DNA from: Soonwooa sp032062245
Lineage (GTDB): Bacteria > Bacteroidota > Bacteroidia > Flavobacteriales > Weeksellaceae
Assembly: GCF_032062245.1 (NCBI RefSeq)
Contig: NZ_DAMBQF010000007.1
Location: 1 to 64,000 of the forward strand
Direction of reading: 5' to 3'
Length of the DNA: 64,000 bases
Below the pieces are notes generated by a model, which was not told where the DNA came from, did not search any database, and was given only the letters and a program-made list of their open reading frames with translations. A program made the translations under genes and the position numbers. How positions within the stretch are numbered: position 1 is the first letter of the stretch; each line of letters opens with the position of its first letter. Shown one piece after another: positions 1 through 8,869 of the stretch.

Positions 1-39
1 TTATCAACTAATTTACTTCCTTAATTATCCTAATGCAAA

Positions 40-120
40 CTTACCATAGAAGCGGACATAGCGACCCGAGGTTTTTCGGAAGGTTTTCGGGTTGGAGAAA
101 AACTCGGGACACGCCCTAGT
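40..120. repeat. GC-rich hairpin, possible dispersed intergenic repeat
   Basis: Arms at 65-77 and 97-108 (CCCGAG-GTTTTTC and GAAAAACTCGGG) pair with one bulge, inside a GC-rich block set in AT-rich DNA. The flanks AGCGGACA on the left and GACACGCCC on the right resemble, from memory, short palindromic elements scattered in intergenic regions of flavobacteria. I see no convincing reading frame, and no T-run follows the stem, so a simple terminator is unlikely. A structured RNA cannot be excluded. Confidence 0.4.
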
Positions 121-131
121 TATCGAACTTT

Positions 132-161
132 TTGTGAATTAAATTTTATTTCCTAAATTCG
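132..161 (+). promoter_or_regulatory. Bacteroidota-type promoter for the bTHX gene
   Basis: TTG at 132-134 is followed after 19 bases by TAAATTCG at 154-161. This is one mismatch from the Bacteroidota consensus TTG-N19-TAnnTTTG. It lies 30 bases upstream of the ATG at 192. Confidence 0.5.
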
Positions 162-191
162 TAATAACCAAATACTTAATCTTTTAAAAAT

Positions 192-419
192 ATGGGAAAA
201 GGAGATCAAAAATCTAGAAGAGGGAAGATAACTGCAGGAAGTTATGGGAAAAGAAGACCTCGCAAATCATCAAATTCTGTGGCTGTTGCTGAAAAACCAG
301 TAAAAGCGAAAGCGGAACTAAAACCAAAAGTAGCAAAGCCGAAAGTCGAGAAAAAAGTGGAAGCCGACGTTGAAGAAAAACCGAAAGCTAAAAAAACAAC
401 AAAAAAGACCGAAGAATAA
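192..419 (+). CDS. 30S ribosomal protein bTHX with long charged tail
   Basis: Small-subunit ribosomal protein of the THX family. Residues 1-25 (MGKGDQKSRRGKITAGSYGK, then RRPRK) match the Thermus THX peptide almost residue for residue; that peptide is only about 27 residues long and sits near the top of the 30S head. Here a further 50 residues of Lys, Ala, Pro and Glu follow, a low-complexity basic tail that is presumably disordered. The gene stands alone behind its own promoter, and its stop codon is embedded in a terminator stem. The N-terminal assignment is firm; the role of the tail is unknown. Confidence 0.88.
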   Translation: MGKGDQKSRRGKITAGSYGKRRPRKSSNSVAVAEKPVKAKAELKPKVAKPKVEKKVEADVEEKPKAKKTTKKTEE

Positions 420-434
420 TCTTCGGTCTTTTTT
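401..434. terminator. Intrinsic terminator after the bTHX gene
   Basis: Stem 401-414 pairs perfectly with 421-434 (AAAAAAGACCGAAG and CTTCGGTCTTTTTT), with a six-base loop containing the TAA stop. The A and T runs on both sides let it work for the opposing DUF937 gene too. Confidence 0.9.
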
Positions 435-451
435 ATGATCAGAAATAAAAA

Positions 452-1102
452 TTATTTTCCAAAAAGGCTTCCCAATAATCCACCAAGTCCACCTTGTTGA
501 GATTGTTGTTGGTTACCACCAAGTACGCTTCCTAAGATATCGTTAAGTGGATTGCCAGAAGATTGTGATTGTCCGCCGCCAAGTACGCTTCCCAAAATAT
601 CGTTAAGTGGATTGGATTGTTGTGCTTGCGCTTGGTTTTGAGCACCACCAAGGATACCACCAAGAAGATCACCTAGACCACCAGCACCAACGTTGTTTTG
701 TTGTTTTTGCTGACCGATGTAACCCATGATAACTGGCGCTAGCATTGCTAAAACTGGACCGATTTTGTCCATAGAAATACCTGTGTCTGCAGAAAGTTGA
801 TTTTCAACCGCTACTTTGTTACCTCCGAAAATGTGATCAAGAATCGAGGTGCCTTCAGCTTGTCTTTTAAGCGCTTGGGACGGATCGTTAAGGATACTAC
901 CGTCATGGTCTTTATCTAAAGCATTATTAAGTGCTTCTGCTTCGTTAGCATCTTGAGATTTATTTCTAAGGTAAGAAATTACCAATGGCGCAGCAACTGC
1001 TAATAATGCGATAATTTGATTTTTGCTGATTCCGAATTTGTTTTCAGCTTGTTCTGCAACTTGGTTGCTAGAGTTTCCAGTTAATAGGTCTAATAGACTC
1101 AT
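452..1102 (-). CDS. DUF937 family protein with Gly/Gln/Asn-rich tail
   Basis: Residues 1 to about 135 form a DUF937 domain: helical and hydrophobic, including the segments IIALLAVAAPLVISYL and VLAMLAPVIMGYI and a central DKDHDGS loop that looks like a calcium-binding DxDxDG turn. The rest is Gly, Gln and Asn-rich and holds two copies of NPLNDILGSVLGG about 21 residues apart, then GGLGGLLGSLFGK. No signal peptide is visible. Single gene, convergent with the bTHX gene. The family has no well-established function that I know of; the repeats suggest self-association, which is inference. Confidence 0.75.
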   Translation of the reverse strand: MSLLDLLTGNSSNQVAEQAENKFGISKNQIIALLAVAAPLVISYLRNKSQDANEAEALNNALDKDHDGSILNDPSQALKRQAEGTSILDHIFGGNKVAVENQLSADTGISMDKIGPVLAMLAPVIMGYIGQQKQQNNVGAGGLGDLLGGILGGAQNQAQAQQSNPLNDILGSVLGGGQSQSSGNPLNDILGSVLGGNQQQSQQGGLGGLLGSLFGK

Positions 1103-1158
1103 AGTGTTTTTATGTTTTTAAAATTAGTATGATGAAGTTAGGGAATGTTTGTTAGCAA

Positions 1159-1623
1159 TTAGTATTCCGTTTTATCCGACTTTTCTGTCCATTTTTTAAA
1201 AGTTTGTAAAGCTTCATCTCTTAACATCGAATACATTGGGATTTTTCGATCTTCAATGGCTAATGGAATTTCATCATATATTAAAGAATCATCAAAACCG
1301 ATATTCTTTGCATCTTCTCTCGTATTCGCATAATATATTTTGTCAATTCTAGCCCAATATATAGCGCTGAGACACATTGGACAGGGTTCACACGACGTGT
1401 AAATTTCGCAACCGGAAAGATTAAAATCATTAAGATATTTAGCAGCATTTCTAATCGCAACAACTTCTGCATGTGCAGTAGGATCATTATCAACAGTTAC
1501 TTTGTTGCTGCCTTCGGCTATAATTTTGCCATCTTTTACAACGACTGCGCCAAATGGTCCTCCACCAAGGTCTAGATTTTCAGAAGAGCAAGCTATTGCT
1601 CTATGCATAAATTCGGTATTCAT
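1159..1623 (-). CDS. guaD: Guanine deaminase (cytidine deaminase fold)
   Basis: Zinc-dependent deaminase converting guanine to xanthine in purine salvage. The zinc site is complete: H51-A-E53 with E53 as proton shuttle, and P80-C81-P-M-C84. The C-terminal half (GFDDSLIYDEI, then a kinked KWTEK...EY end) follows Bacillus subtilis GuaD, in which the C-terminal tail of one subunit closes the active site of the other. Length 154 agrees with that family (about 156) and with the lack of tRNA-binding features of TadA. Thirteen bases separate it from the DUF2480 gene upstream on the same strand, so co-transcription is likely. A broader nucleoside or pterin deaminase role is the main alternative. Confidence 0.82.
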   Translation of the reverse strand: MNTEFMHRAIACSSENLDLGGGPFGAVVVKDGKIIAEGSNKVTVDNDPTAHAEVVAIRNAAKYLNDFNLSGCEIYTSCEPCPMCLSAIYWARIDKIYYANTREDAKNIGFDDSLIYDEIPLAIEDRKIPMYSMLRDEALQTFKKWTEKSDKTEY

Positions 1624-1635
1624 AGTTATTTTGTT

Positions 1636-2148
1636 TTAGTTTTTAAAAATAGGAACGTTGCTACAAGCTTCCCCGAACATCAAAGATTTAACCATTGGTT
1701 TTAGTTGTTCAACCAATTCAATGTACGCGTTATTCGGCATATCAACGTCGGAGCAACCTTTAACAAGGACGCGCTTGTCTTTTAGTTCAGAATAATCGTA
1801 AGTTTTAATGGCATTGTGCATCAATAGAACATTAAGATCTTCTAAATTCCCAAAAACCACTTTTTTGGTTGTGTCTGTTAATTTCGCAGCAATTAAAAAA
1901 TAAGCCCACAGCGGAATTATTACATCTTCCGAGCAATAGATGTATACGTAGGCATCACGATAATCTTCAGGATTTATATTTTCTATTTTTTCACGATAAT
2001 CTTTCTCGCGAAGAATAAGGCCTTCATATAAAAATTCTTTTAGGTCAATTCCTATTTTTTTGCCTTTTGGCATCAGAGACGATAAATCAAAATTTACCAA
2101 ACTCGTATTTTCTGCAACTTTATTTCTGATTTCGAATTCTTCTGACAT
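1636..2148 (-). CDS. DUF2480 family protein
   Basis: A 170-residue soluble protein typical of the Bacteroidota-specific DUF2480 family (N-terminal NKVAENTSLVNFDL, central PEDYRDAYVYIYCSED, C-terminal VLVKGCSDVDMPNNAY and LMFGEACSNVPI). No signal peptide or membrane span. The conserved cysteine near KGCSDV and that in GEACSNVP could bind a metal, but this is a guess. First gene of a likely two-gene unit with the guanine deaminase. Function unknown. Confidence 0.8.
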   Translation of the reverse strand: MSEEFEIRNKVAENTSLVNFDLSSLMPKGKKIGIDLKEFLYEGLILREKDYREKIENINPEDYRDAYVYIYCSEDVIIPLWAYFLIAAKLTDTTKKVVFGNLEDLNVLLMHNAIKTYDYSELKDKRVLVKGCSDVDMPNNAYIELVEQLKPMVKSLMFGEACSNVPIFKN

Positions 2149-2210
2149 GATATTATTTTTATCTTTACAACAAATTTAAGTTAAATATTTGATTTTAAAT
2201 TTAAGCTTGA

Positions 2211-2245
2211 AAAATCTAAAATCTAAAATCTAAAATCTAAAATCT
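2211..2245. repeat. Five perfect copies of the 7-mer AAAATCT before lpxB
   Basis: AAAATCT is repeated five times without error from 2211 to 2245, ending four bases before the TTG start of lpxB. Copy-number change would move the lpxB start relative to upstream signals in 7-base steps. The repeat itself carries stops in frame with lpxB, so it is not translated as part of it. Confidence 0.85.
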
Positions 2246-2249
2246 CAGT

Positions 2250-3356
2250 TTGAAATACTACATTATAGCAGGGGAAGCCTCTGGCGATTTGCACGCAAGC
2301 AACCTTATGAAAGCCTTGAAAGAAAAAGACCCAAACGCTGATTTCAGATTTTGGGGTGGCGATTTGATGGCGGCACAAGGTGGACAAATGGTCAAACATT
2401 ATCGCGATCTTGCTTTTATGGGTTTTTTGGAAGTGGTTCAGAATTTGGGAACGATTCTCAAAAATATTAAATTTTGTAAAAAAGATATCGCGAGTTACAA
2501 ACCAGATGTTTTGGTTTTGGTCGATTATCCAGGTTTTAATCTCCGAATTGCAAAATTTGCAAAATCTTTAGGGATTCGTGTTGTATATTATATTTCGCCT
2601 CAACTTTGGGCATGGAAAGAAGGTCGTGTCGAAACCATCAAAAAATATGTGGACGACATGATGGTTATCCTTCCATTTGAAAAGGATTTTTATAAAAAAC
2701 ATCAGGTCGATGCGCATTTTGTCGGTCATCCCTTGTTAGATGCGATTTCGGACCTACAACCAGTTGATGTAGAATTATTTAAGTCCGAAAATAAACTCAA
2801 CCAACAGCCGATTATTGCGTTACTTCCTGGTAGTCGTGAGCAAGAAGTTGTCAAAATGTTAGAATTGATGTTGTCGGTTCGTGCTTACTTTAAAGATTAT
2901 CAATTTGTTATAGCGGGTGCACCGAGCTTGCCGAAGTCTTTTTATGAGCAATTTGTAGACGAGGATGTTCATTTTGTATCGAACAAAACTTATGATTTAT
3001 TGCGTTGTTCGGATGCAGCCTTGGTAACTTCTGGGACTGCGACTTTAGAAACTGCGCTTCTCAATACGCCAGAAGTTGTGTGTTATAGAAGTAGTAAAAT
3101 TTCTTATGAAATCGCAAAACGTCTTGTTAAGCACATCAAATATATTTCGTTGGTCAATTTGATTATGGATCGAGAAGTTGTCACGGAGTTGATTCAGGAT
3201 GATCTTAATACGACTAATTTGGTTAAAGAATTGAACAAAATTTTAACAGGAAAAGAACGTGGTATTATACTTTCGGATTATACCGAATTGCGAAAAAAGC
3301 TTGGCGGAAAAGGTGCAAGTCAACATGCTGCGGATGTGATACTTAACATAAAATAA
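2250..3356 (+). CDS. lpxB: Lipid-A-disaccharide synthase LpxB
   Basis: GT19 enzyme of lipid A synthesis. It joins 2,3-diacylglucosamine-1-phosphate to UDP-2,3-diacylglucosamine, releasing UDP, on the inner face of the inner membrane. Diagnostic motifs: AGEASGD at residues 7-13, PQLWAW in the middle, FVGHPL, the nucleotide-binding LLPGSREQEV, and SGTATLE in the C-terminal half. Length 368 is normal. The start is the TTG at 2250: an in-frame TAA lies ten bases upstream, and the next in-frame ATG would remove the GEASGD motif. A 7-mer tandem repeat sits directly upstream. It is followed by comEC on the same strand after 64 bases. Confidence 0.96.
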   Translation: MKYYIIAGEASGDLHASNLMKALKEKDPNADFRFWGGDLMAAQGGQMVKHYRDLAFMGFLEVVQNLGTILKNIKFCKKDIASYKPDVLVLVDYPGFNLRIAKFAKSLGIRVVYYISPQLWAWKEGRVETIKKYVDDMMVILPFEKDFYKKHQVDAHFVGHPLLDAISDLQPVDVELFKSENKLNQQPIIALLPGSREQEVVKMLELMLSVRAYFKDYQFVIAGAPSLPKSFYEQFVDEDVHFVSNKTYDLLRCSDAALVTSGTATLETALLNTPEVVCYRSSKISYEIAKRLVKHIKYISLVNLIMDREVVTELIQDDLNTTNLVKELNKILTGKERGIILSDYTELRKKLGGKGASQHAADVILNIK

Positions 3357-3420
3357 TTTTTATTTTTTTGATACAAAAATTCATTACTTTTAATTTAAAG
3401 AATAATTAAAACGATGAATC

Positions 3421-5205
3421 ATGTCTCGCCAGCCACTTTTTATAACGCTGTTGGCACTTTGTCTTGGGATTTTACTTCAAGATAAAATTGGTTTTGAGAT
3501 TTGGTTTGGTCTTTTAGTTTTTACAGTTTCTACATTAATAATTCTTATTTCTTTCATTTTTAAAAATGCATTTCTCATTAAATTTCGATGTGTATTTTTA
3601 CTTTTAAGTTTCTTTGGCTTCGGTTGTTTAATTCATTATTTCAATGTTTTTGATTATCAAAAATTAAGTTTAAACGGAAAACATGAAACGCTTTTTCAAA
3701 TTGAGAAAAAACTTAATTCCAACGAAAAGTATAGCAAGTATCAAGTAAAGATTTTCAAAATTGATAATCGAAATTCGTCGATTTCTATCATTTTACAAAT
3801 TCCCAATAATGCTTCAGAGTTAGATTTTAAACACGTTTATAAATCCAATCTTTATTATTCTGAATTAAGATCGCCGCGATACGATTTTCAGTTTGATTAT
3901 CCAAAATATCTTGAACGTCAAAAAGTTTCCGGCTTGGCTTTCGCTAACGAAAATATTCTACAAGCTTCAAAAAAGCGAGTTTCTTTTGCTGACGAAATCA
4001 AACAAAAACGTTTGAGCGTTTTGCAAAGAATAAATAGCTCGCAACTCAATTCCCGTCACGAAGAATTTTTGAAAGGAATCATCCTTGCCGACAGAACAGG
4101 GATGGACGAAGTTACGGTTTCGGATTTTAATAAGTCGGGATTGGTGCATCTTTTAGCGATTTCTGGATCACACATGTTGATTATATTTTGGTTAATTCTT
4201 TTGATTTCTAAAACTATTTTTCCGGTTAAATGGCGAAAAGTTGCGATTTGCATTGCTTTAGTCGCGATTTGGTGCTTTGCAATTTTTATTGATTACGGAA
4301 GTTCTGTTGTTAGATCATGTCTGATGATTAGTTTTTATTATATGACAAAACTTTTGAATCGTCCTGCTAACCTCGTTCATTCGATGGCGCTGTCGGCTTT
4401 TGTTATTTTGATTTGGGATTCTCAACAGATTTTCGATGTCGGTTTTCAGTTGAGTTATGTTGCTGTTTTTGGGATTTATTGGCTAAATCAACCAATTATA
4501 AAATGTTTTCCAGAACGAAATAATGTTATTTATAAGTTTTTCTTAGCGATTTTTAGTTTGTCACTTTCGGCACAATTAGCGACTTTGCCATTGGTTTTAT
4601 ATTACTTTCATCAATACTCCTTGGTATCAATTATCGCGAACTTGTGCATTATTCCGTTTTCAGAAATTATTATCATTTTCTCTTTATTGATGGTAGTTTT
4701 GTTTGCTTTTAATATTGAATTTAGTTGGCTAGATTTTATTTATGATTGGTTTGTAAACTATTTACTAAAAGCGATACATTGGTTCGCCGATTTTGATGTT
4801 TTATTTTTTAAAAATATTGGATTTAACCTTGTAGAAGTTGCTGCAGTTTTTATGATTCTATATTATTTGCGTTTTGTTTTAGTCAAACGAAATTTGAAAT
4901 ACTTTATCAATTTCGGTTTTAGTGTTTTGTTATTTTTAGGAATTAGATTTGGTTTTAACTTTTATCATTTTCAAAAAGATGAAATTTTAGAAATAGCTTC
5001 TTTTAAACGTAAAACTGTTTTAATAAAAGAAAAGTCGCAGGTTTTTGTAATAACAAAAGATGATGCTGACATCTCAAAAATTGAAAAATTTATTATCGAT
5101 CCTTATTTGGCTTCATCACGAGCGACAAAATATCAATTAATAAAAGTGCCAAAAAACAATGTTGGAATCACATACCGCGGAAAATTTTACAAATTGAATG
5201 ATTAA
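3421..5205 (+). CDS. comEC: ComEC/Rec2-family DNA uptake channel
   Basis: Polytopic inner-membrane protein that moves single-stranded DNA into the cytoplasm during transformation. N-terminal membrane segments and a soluble DUF4131-like region (about residues 20-190) are followed by the Competence domain with the hallmark HLLAISGSHM near residue 243, then about eight more membrane spans. The C-terminal metallo-beta-lactamase-like domain of Bacillus ComEC is absent; only about 65 soluble residues follow the last span, as I recall is usual in this phylum. It stands 64 bases downstream of lpxB. Whether this strain is transformable cannot be told from this gene alone. Confidence 0.88.
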   Translation: MSRQPLFITLLALCLGILLQDKIGFEIWFGLLVFTVSTLIILISFIFKNAFLIKFRCVFLLLSFFGFGCLIHYFNVFDYQKLSLNGKHETLFQIEKKLNSNEKYSKYQVKIFKIDNRNSSISIILQIPNNASELDFKHVYKSNLYYSELRSPRYDFQFDYPKYLERQKVSGLAFANENILQASKKRVSFADEIKQKRLSVLQRINSSQLNSRHEEFLKGIILADRTGMDEVTVSDFNKSGLVHLLAISGSHMLIIFWLILLISKTIFPVKWRKVAICIALVAIWCFAIFIDYGSSVVRSCLMISFYYMTKLLNRPANLVHSMALSAFVILIWDSQQIFDVGFQLSYVAVFGIYWLNQPIIKCFPERNNVIYKFFLAIFSLSLSAQLATLPLVLYYFHQYSLVSIIANLCIIPFSEIIIIFSLLMVVLFAFNIEFSWLDFIYDWFVNYLLKAIHWFADFDVLFFKNIGFNLVEVAAVFMILYYLRFVLVKRNLKYFINFGFSVLLFLGIRFGFNFYHFQKDEILEIASFKRKTVLIKEKSQVFVITKDDADISKIEKFIIDPYLASSRATKYQLIKVPKNNVGITYRGKFYKLND

Positions 5206-5281
5206 GCAAGTTAATTATTTAGAAAGATTATAAACTACTTAATTCTGACATATCTCACGATGCCTACTCTTAACATTTTTT

Positions 5282-5289
5282 TAACTTTG
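5282..5289 (+). promoter_or_regulatory. -7 element of the sdh operon promoter
   Basis: TAACTTTG matches the Bacteroidota -7 consensus TAnnTTTG and lies 27 bases upstream of the sdhC ATG. I could not find a TTG at the usual distance upstream, so the promoter is only half supported. Confidence 0.4.
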
Positions 5290-5316
5290 TGCGTATTCAA
5301 AAAATAAAATTAGATT

Positions 5317-5982
5317 ATGGCAGGATTTTCATCTTCGATAGGAAGAAAATATGCAATGGCACTATCGGCGTTTTTTTTGCTGGTTTTCTTGGTGATGCAC
5401 CTTTTCACGAATATGCTATCTGTATTTAGTGTAAATGGTTTTAATCAGGCATCTTATTTTATGGGTTATAATCCATTCATTCAATATTTGATGCAGCCTA
5501 TTTTGATTTTTGCGGTGTTTTTCCATTTTATTATGGGATTCATTTTAGAAGCAAAAAACAACAAGGCGAGACCTGTAAAGTATGACGTTAACGGCGCTGC
5601 TGCTAACTCTTCTTGGATGTCTAGAAATATGATTATTTCTGGATTGGTTATTTTAGCTTTCTTAGGGCTACACATGTACGATTTTTGGTTCCATGAGATC
5701 AATCACAAGTACATTCAAGGGAATATTGATGACATTGGAACAGAGAGATTCTGGATCGAATTGCATGAGAAATTCGCTGACCCAATTAAAGTTGTTATTT
5801 ATGTAGTAGCTTTCATTTTGTTAGGTTTACACTTGGCTCATGGTTTCCAATCGGCATTCCAATCAGTGGGTGCAAGACATCCAAAGTATACGCCATTTAT
5901 TAAAGCATTCGGAACTTGGTATGCTATACTAATTCCAGCAGGATTTATCCTAATTGCCATTTATCATTTTGTAACTCAATAA
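5317..5982 (+). CDS. sdhC: Succinate dehydrogenase cytochrome b558 subunit
   Basis: Di-haem membrane anchor of complex II, exchanging electrons with menaquinone. About five transmembrane helices are visible in 221 residues, with histidines inside or near the helices (VMHLF, FHFIMGF, LGLHMYDFW, LGLHLAHGF, IYHFVTQ) that fit haem b ligands. This is the single-polypeptide b558 type, not the SdhC plus SdhD pair of Proteobacteria. First gene of sdhCAB, 13 bases before sdhA. Confidence 0.93.
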   Translation: MAGFSSSIGRKYAMALSAFFLLVFLVMHLFTNMLSVFSVNGFNQASYFMGYNPFIQYLMQPILIFAVFFHFIMGFILEAKNNKARPVKYDVNGAAANSSWMSRNMIISGLVILAFLGLHMYDFWFHEINHKYIQGNIDDIGTERFWIELHEKFADPIKVVIYVVAFILLGLHLAHGFQSAFQSVGARHPKYTPFIKAFGTWYAILIPAGFILIAIYHFVTQ

Positions 5983-5995
5983 TATCGTAAATAGA

Positions 5996-8008
5996 ATGAG
6001 TAATTTAGATTCTAAAATTCCAGCAGGTCCTCTTAAGGACAAGTGGAGTAATCATAAAGCCCATATGAACCTTGTTGCGCCTAACAACCGTGATAAAATT
6101 GATATTATTGTTGTTGGTACAGGATTAGCAGGTGGTTCTGCTGCAGCTACTTTAGCTGAACAAGGTTATAACGTAAAAGCATTTTGTTATCAGGATTCTC
6201 CAAGAAGAGCGCACTCTATCGCTGCTCAAGGAGGTATTAACGCTGCTAAAAATTATCAAGGTGACGGTGACTCTATCTATAGATTGTTTTACGATACTAT
6301 TAAAGGAGGTGACTACCGCGCAAGAGAGGCAAACGTGTATCGTTTAGCTGAGGTTTCAGGAAATATTATCGACCAATGTGTATCACAAGGTGTTCCTTTT
6401 GGACGTGATTATGGAGGTCAGTTAGATAACCGTTCTTTCGGTGGGGTTCAGGTTAAAAGAACTTTCTACGCAAAAGGACAAACTGGTCAACAGTTATTAT
6501 TAGGTGCATATTCTGCAATGAGCCGCCAAATAGGTAAAGGTAGAATTAAAATGTACAACCGTCACGAGATGCTAGATCTTGTAATTGTTGATGGTAAAGC
6601 AAGAGGAATTATCGCAAGAAACCTCGTAACTGGTGAAATCGAAAGACATTCTGCACACGCAGTTGTTATCGCTTCTGGAGGTTACGGTAACGTATATTTC
6701 TTATCGACAAACGCGATGGGATCTAACGTTTCTGCAGCTTGGAAGATTCACAAAAAAGGGGCATATTTTGCAAACCCTTGCTATGTACAAATTCACCCAA
6801 CTTGTATTCCAGTTCATGGGACGCAACAATCAAAATTAACTTTGATGTCAGAATCTCTTAGAAACTCAGGAAGAATCTGGGTTCCTAAAAACATTGAAGA
6901 TTCAGTTGCCATCAGAGAAGGTAAGAAAAAAGCAAAAGATATCCCTGAAGCGGACAGAGATTATTACTTAGAGAGAAGATATCCTGCGTTTGGTAACTTG
7001 GTTCCGAGAGACGTAGCTTCTAGAGCTGGTAAAGAAAGATGTGACGCTGGTTACGGTATCGAAAATAACGACACTAATGAAGGTGTATTCTTAGATTTCT
7101 CTACAGAAATCATGAAAAAAGGTAGAGAAGCTGCTATCGAAAAACACATTCATAATCCTTCAGAACAACAAATCTACGATCTTGGTAAAGCCTGGATTGA
7201 GGAAAAATATGGTAACCTTTTCGTAATGTACGAGAAAATTACTGCAGACAATCCTTATGAAACGCCAATGAAGATATATCCAGCTGTTCACTACACAATG
7301 GGTGGTGTTTGGGTTGACTATAACTTACAATCTACAATCCCTGGATGTTTCGTAATCGGTGAAGCTAACTTCTCAGATCACGGTGCTAACAGACTTGGAG
7401 CTTCTGCTTTGATGCAAGGTTTGGCGGACGGATATTTCGTATTGCCTTATACAATCGCAGATTATCTTTCGGCAGACATCAGAACTGGAGCGATTCCTAC
7501 AGATTCAGCTGCTTTTGAAGCAACAGAAAAAGACGTTAAAGATAGAATCGATTATTTATTGAACAATAAAGGAACGCATTCCGTTGATCATTTCCACAAA
7601 AAATTAGGAAACATTATGTGGAATAAAGTTGGTATGGGAAGAACTCCAGAAGGTCTTAGAGAAGCGATTAAAGAAATCGAAGAAGTAAGAAACGAGTTCT
7701 GGAAGAATGTAAAAGTGCCTGGTTCTAACGACGAGATGAACCCAGAATTGGAAAAAGCACTTCGTGTTGCTGATTTCCTAGAGCTTGGTCAATTGATGGC
7801 TATCGATGCGCTTAACAGAAATGAATCTTGTGGAGGACACTTCCGTGAAGACCATTCTACACCGGATGGAGAAGCAGAACGTGATGACGTTAACTATAAG
7901 TATGTTGCTGCTTGGCAATATAACGGTCCGAACATTAACGACGAAATCATGCACAAAGAAGATCTTGTGTACGAAAATATCGAAGTTAAAACAAGAAGTT
8001 ACAAATAA
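5996..8008 (+). CDS. sdhA: Succinate dehydrogenase/fumarate reductase flavoprotein
   Basis: Catalytic flavoprotein of complex II, interconverting succinate and fumarate. The dinucleotide-binding GTGLAGGSAA is at residues 41-50. H73 in RAHSIAAQGG is the expected covalent FAD attachment site. HPTCIP and the HYTMGG segment near residue 430 match the substrate-binding region. Length 670 is normal for the b558-linked form. It sits between sdhC and sdhB, 24 bases before the latter. Confidence 0.96.
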   Translation: MSNLDSKIPAGPLKDKWSNHKAHMNLVAPNNRDKIDIIVVGTGLAGGSAAATLAEQGYNVKAFCYQDSPRRAHSIAAQGGINAAKNYQGDGDSIYRLFYDTIKGGDYRAREANVYRLAEVSGNIIDQCVSQGVPFGRDYGGQLDNRSFGGVQVKRTFYAKGQTGQQLLLGAYSAMSRQIGKGRIKMYNRHEMLDLVIVDGKARGIIARNLVTGEIERHSAHAVVIASGGYGNVYFLSTNAMGSNVSAAWKIHKKGAYFANPCYVQIHPTCIPVHGTQQSKLTLMSESLRNSGRIWVPKNIEDSVAIREGKKKAKDIPEADRDYYLERRYPAFGNLVPRDVASRAGKERCDAGYGIENNDTNEGVFLDFSTEIMKKGREAAIEKHIHNPSEQQIYDLGKAWIEEKYGNLFVMYEKITADNPYETPMKIYPAVHYTMGGVWVDYNLQSTIPGCFVIGEANFSDHGANRLGASALMQGLADGYFVLPYTIADYLSADIRTGAIPTDSAAFEATEKDVKDRIDYLLNNKGTHSVDHFHKKLGNIMWNKVGMGRTPEGLREAIKEIEEVRNEFWKNVKVPGSNDEMNPELEKALRVADFLELGQLMAIDALNRNESCGGHFREDHSTPDGEAERDDVNYKYVAAWQYNGPNINDEIMHKEDLVYENIEVKTRSYK

Positions 8009-8032
8009 TCTCCAACCAATAAATATAAAATT

Positions 8033-8800
8033 ATGAGTGCAAAAAAAGGCTTAAATCTTACGCTGAAAATTTGGAGACAAAAAAATAATAAATCCAAAGG
8101 TCAATTTGAGACCTACAAAATATCTGACGTTTCTACAGATTCTTCTTTCTTGGAAATGTTAGACATTCTGAACGAGAATTTAATTAACGAAGGTAAAGAA
8201 CCAATTGCTTTTGACCACGACTGTCGCGAAGGGATTTGCGGTATGTGTTCACTTTACATCAACGGTCGTGCGCACGGTCCAGATACAGGTATCACAACTT
8301 GTCAGTTACACATGCGTCACTTCAAAGATGGAGAAACTATCGTTATCGAACCTTGGAGAAGTGCGGCTTTCCCAGTAATCAAAGATTTGGTTGTGGACAG
8401 AAGTGCTTTCGATAGAGTAATGGCAGCAGGTGGTTTCATATCTGTTAATACTTCTGGTAGAACAACAGATGCTAACAATATTTTGGTTCCTAAAGAAGAT
8501 TCAGACAGAGCAATGGATGCTGCTGCTTGTATCGGATGTGGAGCTTGTGTAGCAACTTGTAAAAACGGTTCTGCAATGCTTTTCGTTGGAGCAAAAGTTT
8601 CTCAATACGCTTTATTACCGCAAGGTCAAGTAGAAGCTAAGAGAAGAGTTCTAAACATGGTTACGGCTATGGACGAAGAAGGATTCGGAAACTGTTCTAA
8701 CACTGGAGCTTGTGAAGTAGAATGTCCAAAAGGAATTTCTCTAGAAAACATCGCAAGAATGAACAGAGAATATATGTCTGCTTTTGTTGATAAAGGATAA
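8033..8800 (+). CDS. sdhB: Succinate dehydrogenase iron-sulfur subunit
   Basis: Electron-transfer subunit linking the FAD in SdhA to haem in SdhC. The [2Fe-2S] ligands are in CREGICGMC (C64, C69, C72) plus C90. A ferredoxin-like domain then gives CIGCGACVATC and the CSNTGACEVECP cluster motif, supplying the [4Fe-4S] and [3Fe-4S] ligands. Last gene of the operon, followed after 20 bases by a strong terminator. Confidence 0.96.
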   Translation: MSAKKGLNLTLKIWRQKNNKSKGQFETYKISDVSTDSSFLEMLDILNENLINEGKEPIAFDHDCREGICGMCSLYINGRAHGPDTGITTCQLHMRHFKDGETIVIEPWRSAAFPVIKDLVVDRSAFDRVMAAGGFISVNTSGRTTDANNILVPKEDSDRAMDAAACIGCGACVATCKNGSAMLFVGAKVSQYALLPQGQVEAKRRVLNMVTAMDEEGFGNCSNTGACEVECPKGISLENIARMNREYMSAFVDKG

Positions 8801-8820
8801 GACAATTCTTACATATACAA

Positions 8821-8855
8821 AAACGCCTTTCAAATTTTTGAAAGGCGTTTTTTAT
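8821..8855. terminator. Terminator of the sdh operon
   Basis: Perfect 14-bp stem, 8821-8834 with 8837-8850 (AAACGCCTTTCAAA and its complement), followed by a T-rich run. It also suits the opposing PspC-like/DUF2851 unit. Confidence 0.9.
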
Positions 8856-8869
8856 TTTAAAATTAAATC

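Noticed and set aside
1..190. 3' end of RNase P RNA or tmRNA
   Set aside because: No conserved core of either RNA could be found on either strand; a hairpin repeat explains the GC-rich part.
452..700. Repeated DNA for NPLNDILGSVLGG as a CRISPR-like or mobile repeat
   Set aside because: The repeat is in frame and encodes the tail of the DUF937 protein; there are no spacers.
5206..5316. Riboswitch before sdhC
   Set aside because: Only 111 AT-rich bases with no paired elements; a simple promoter suffices.
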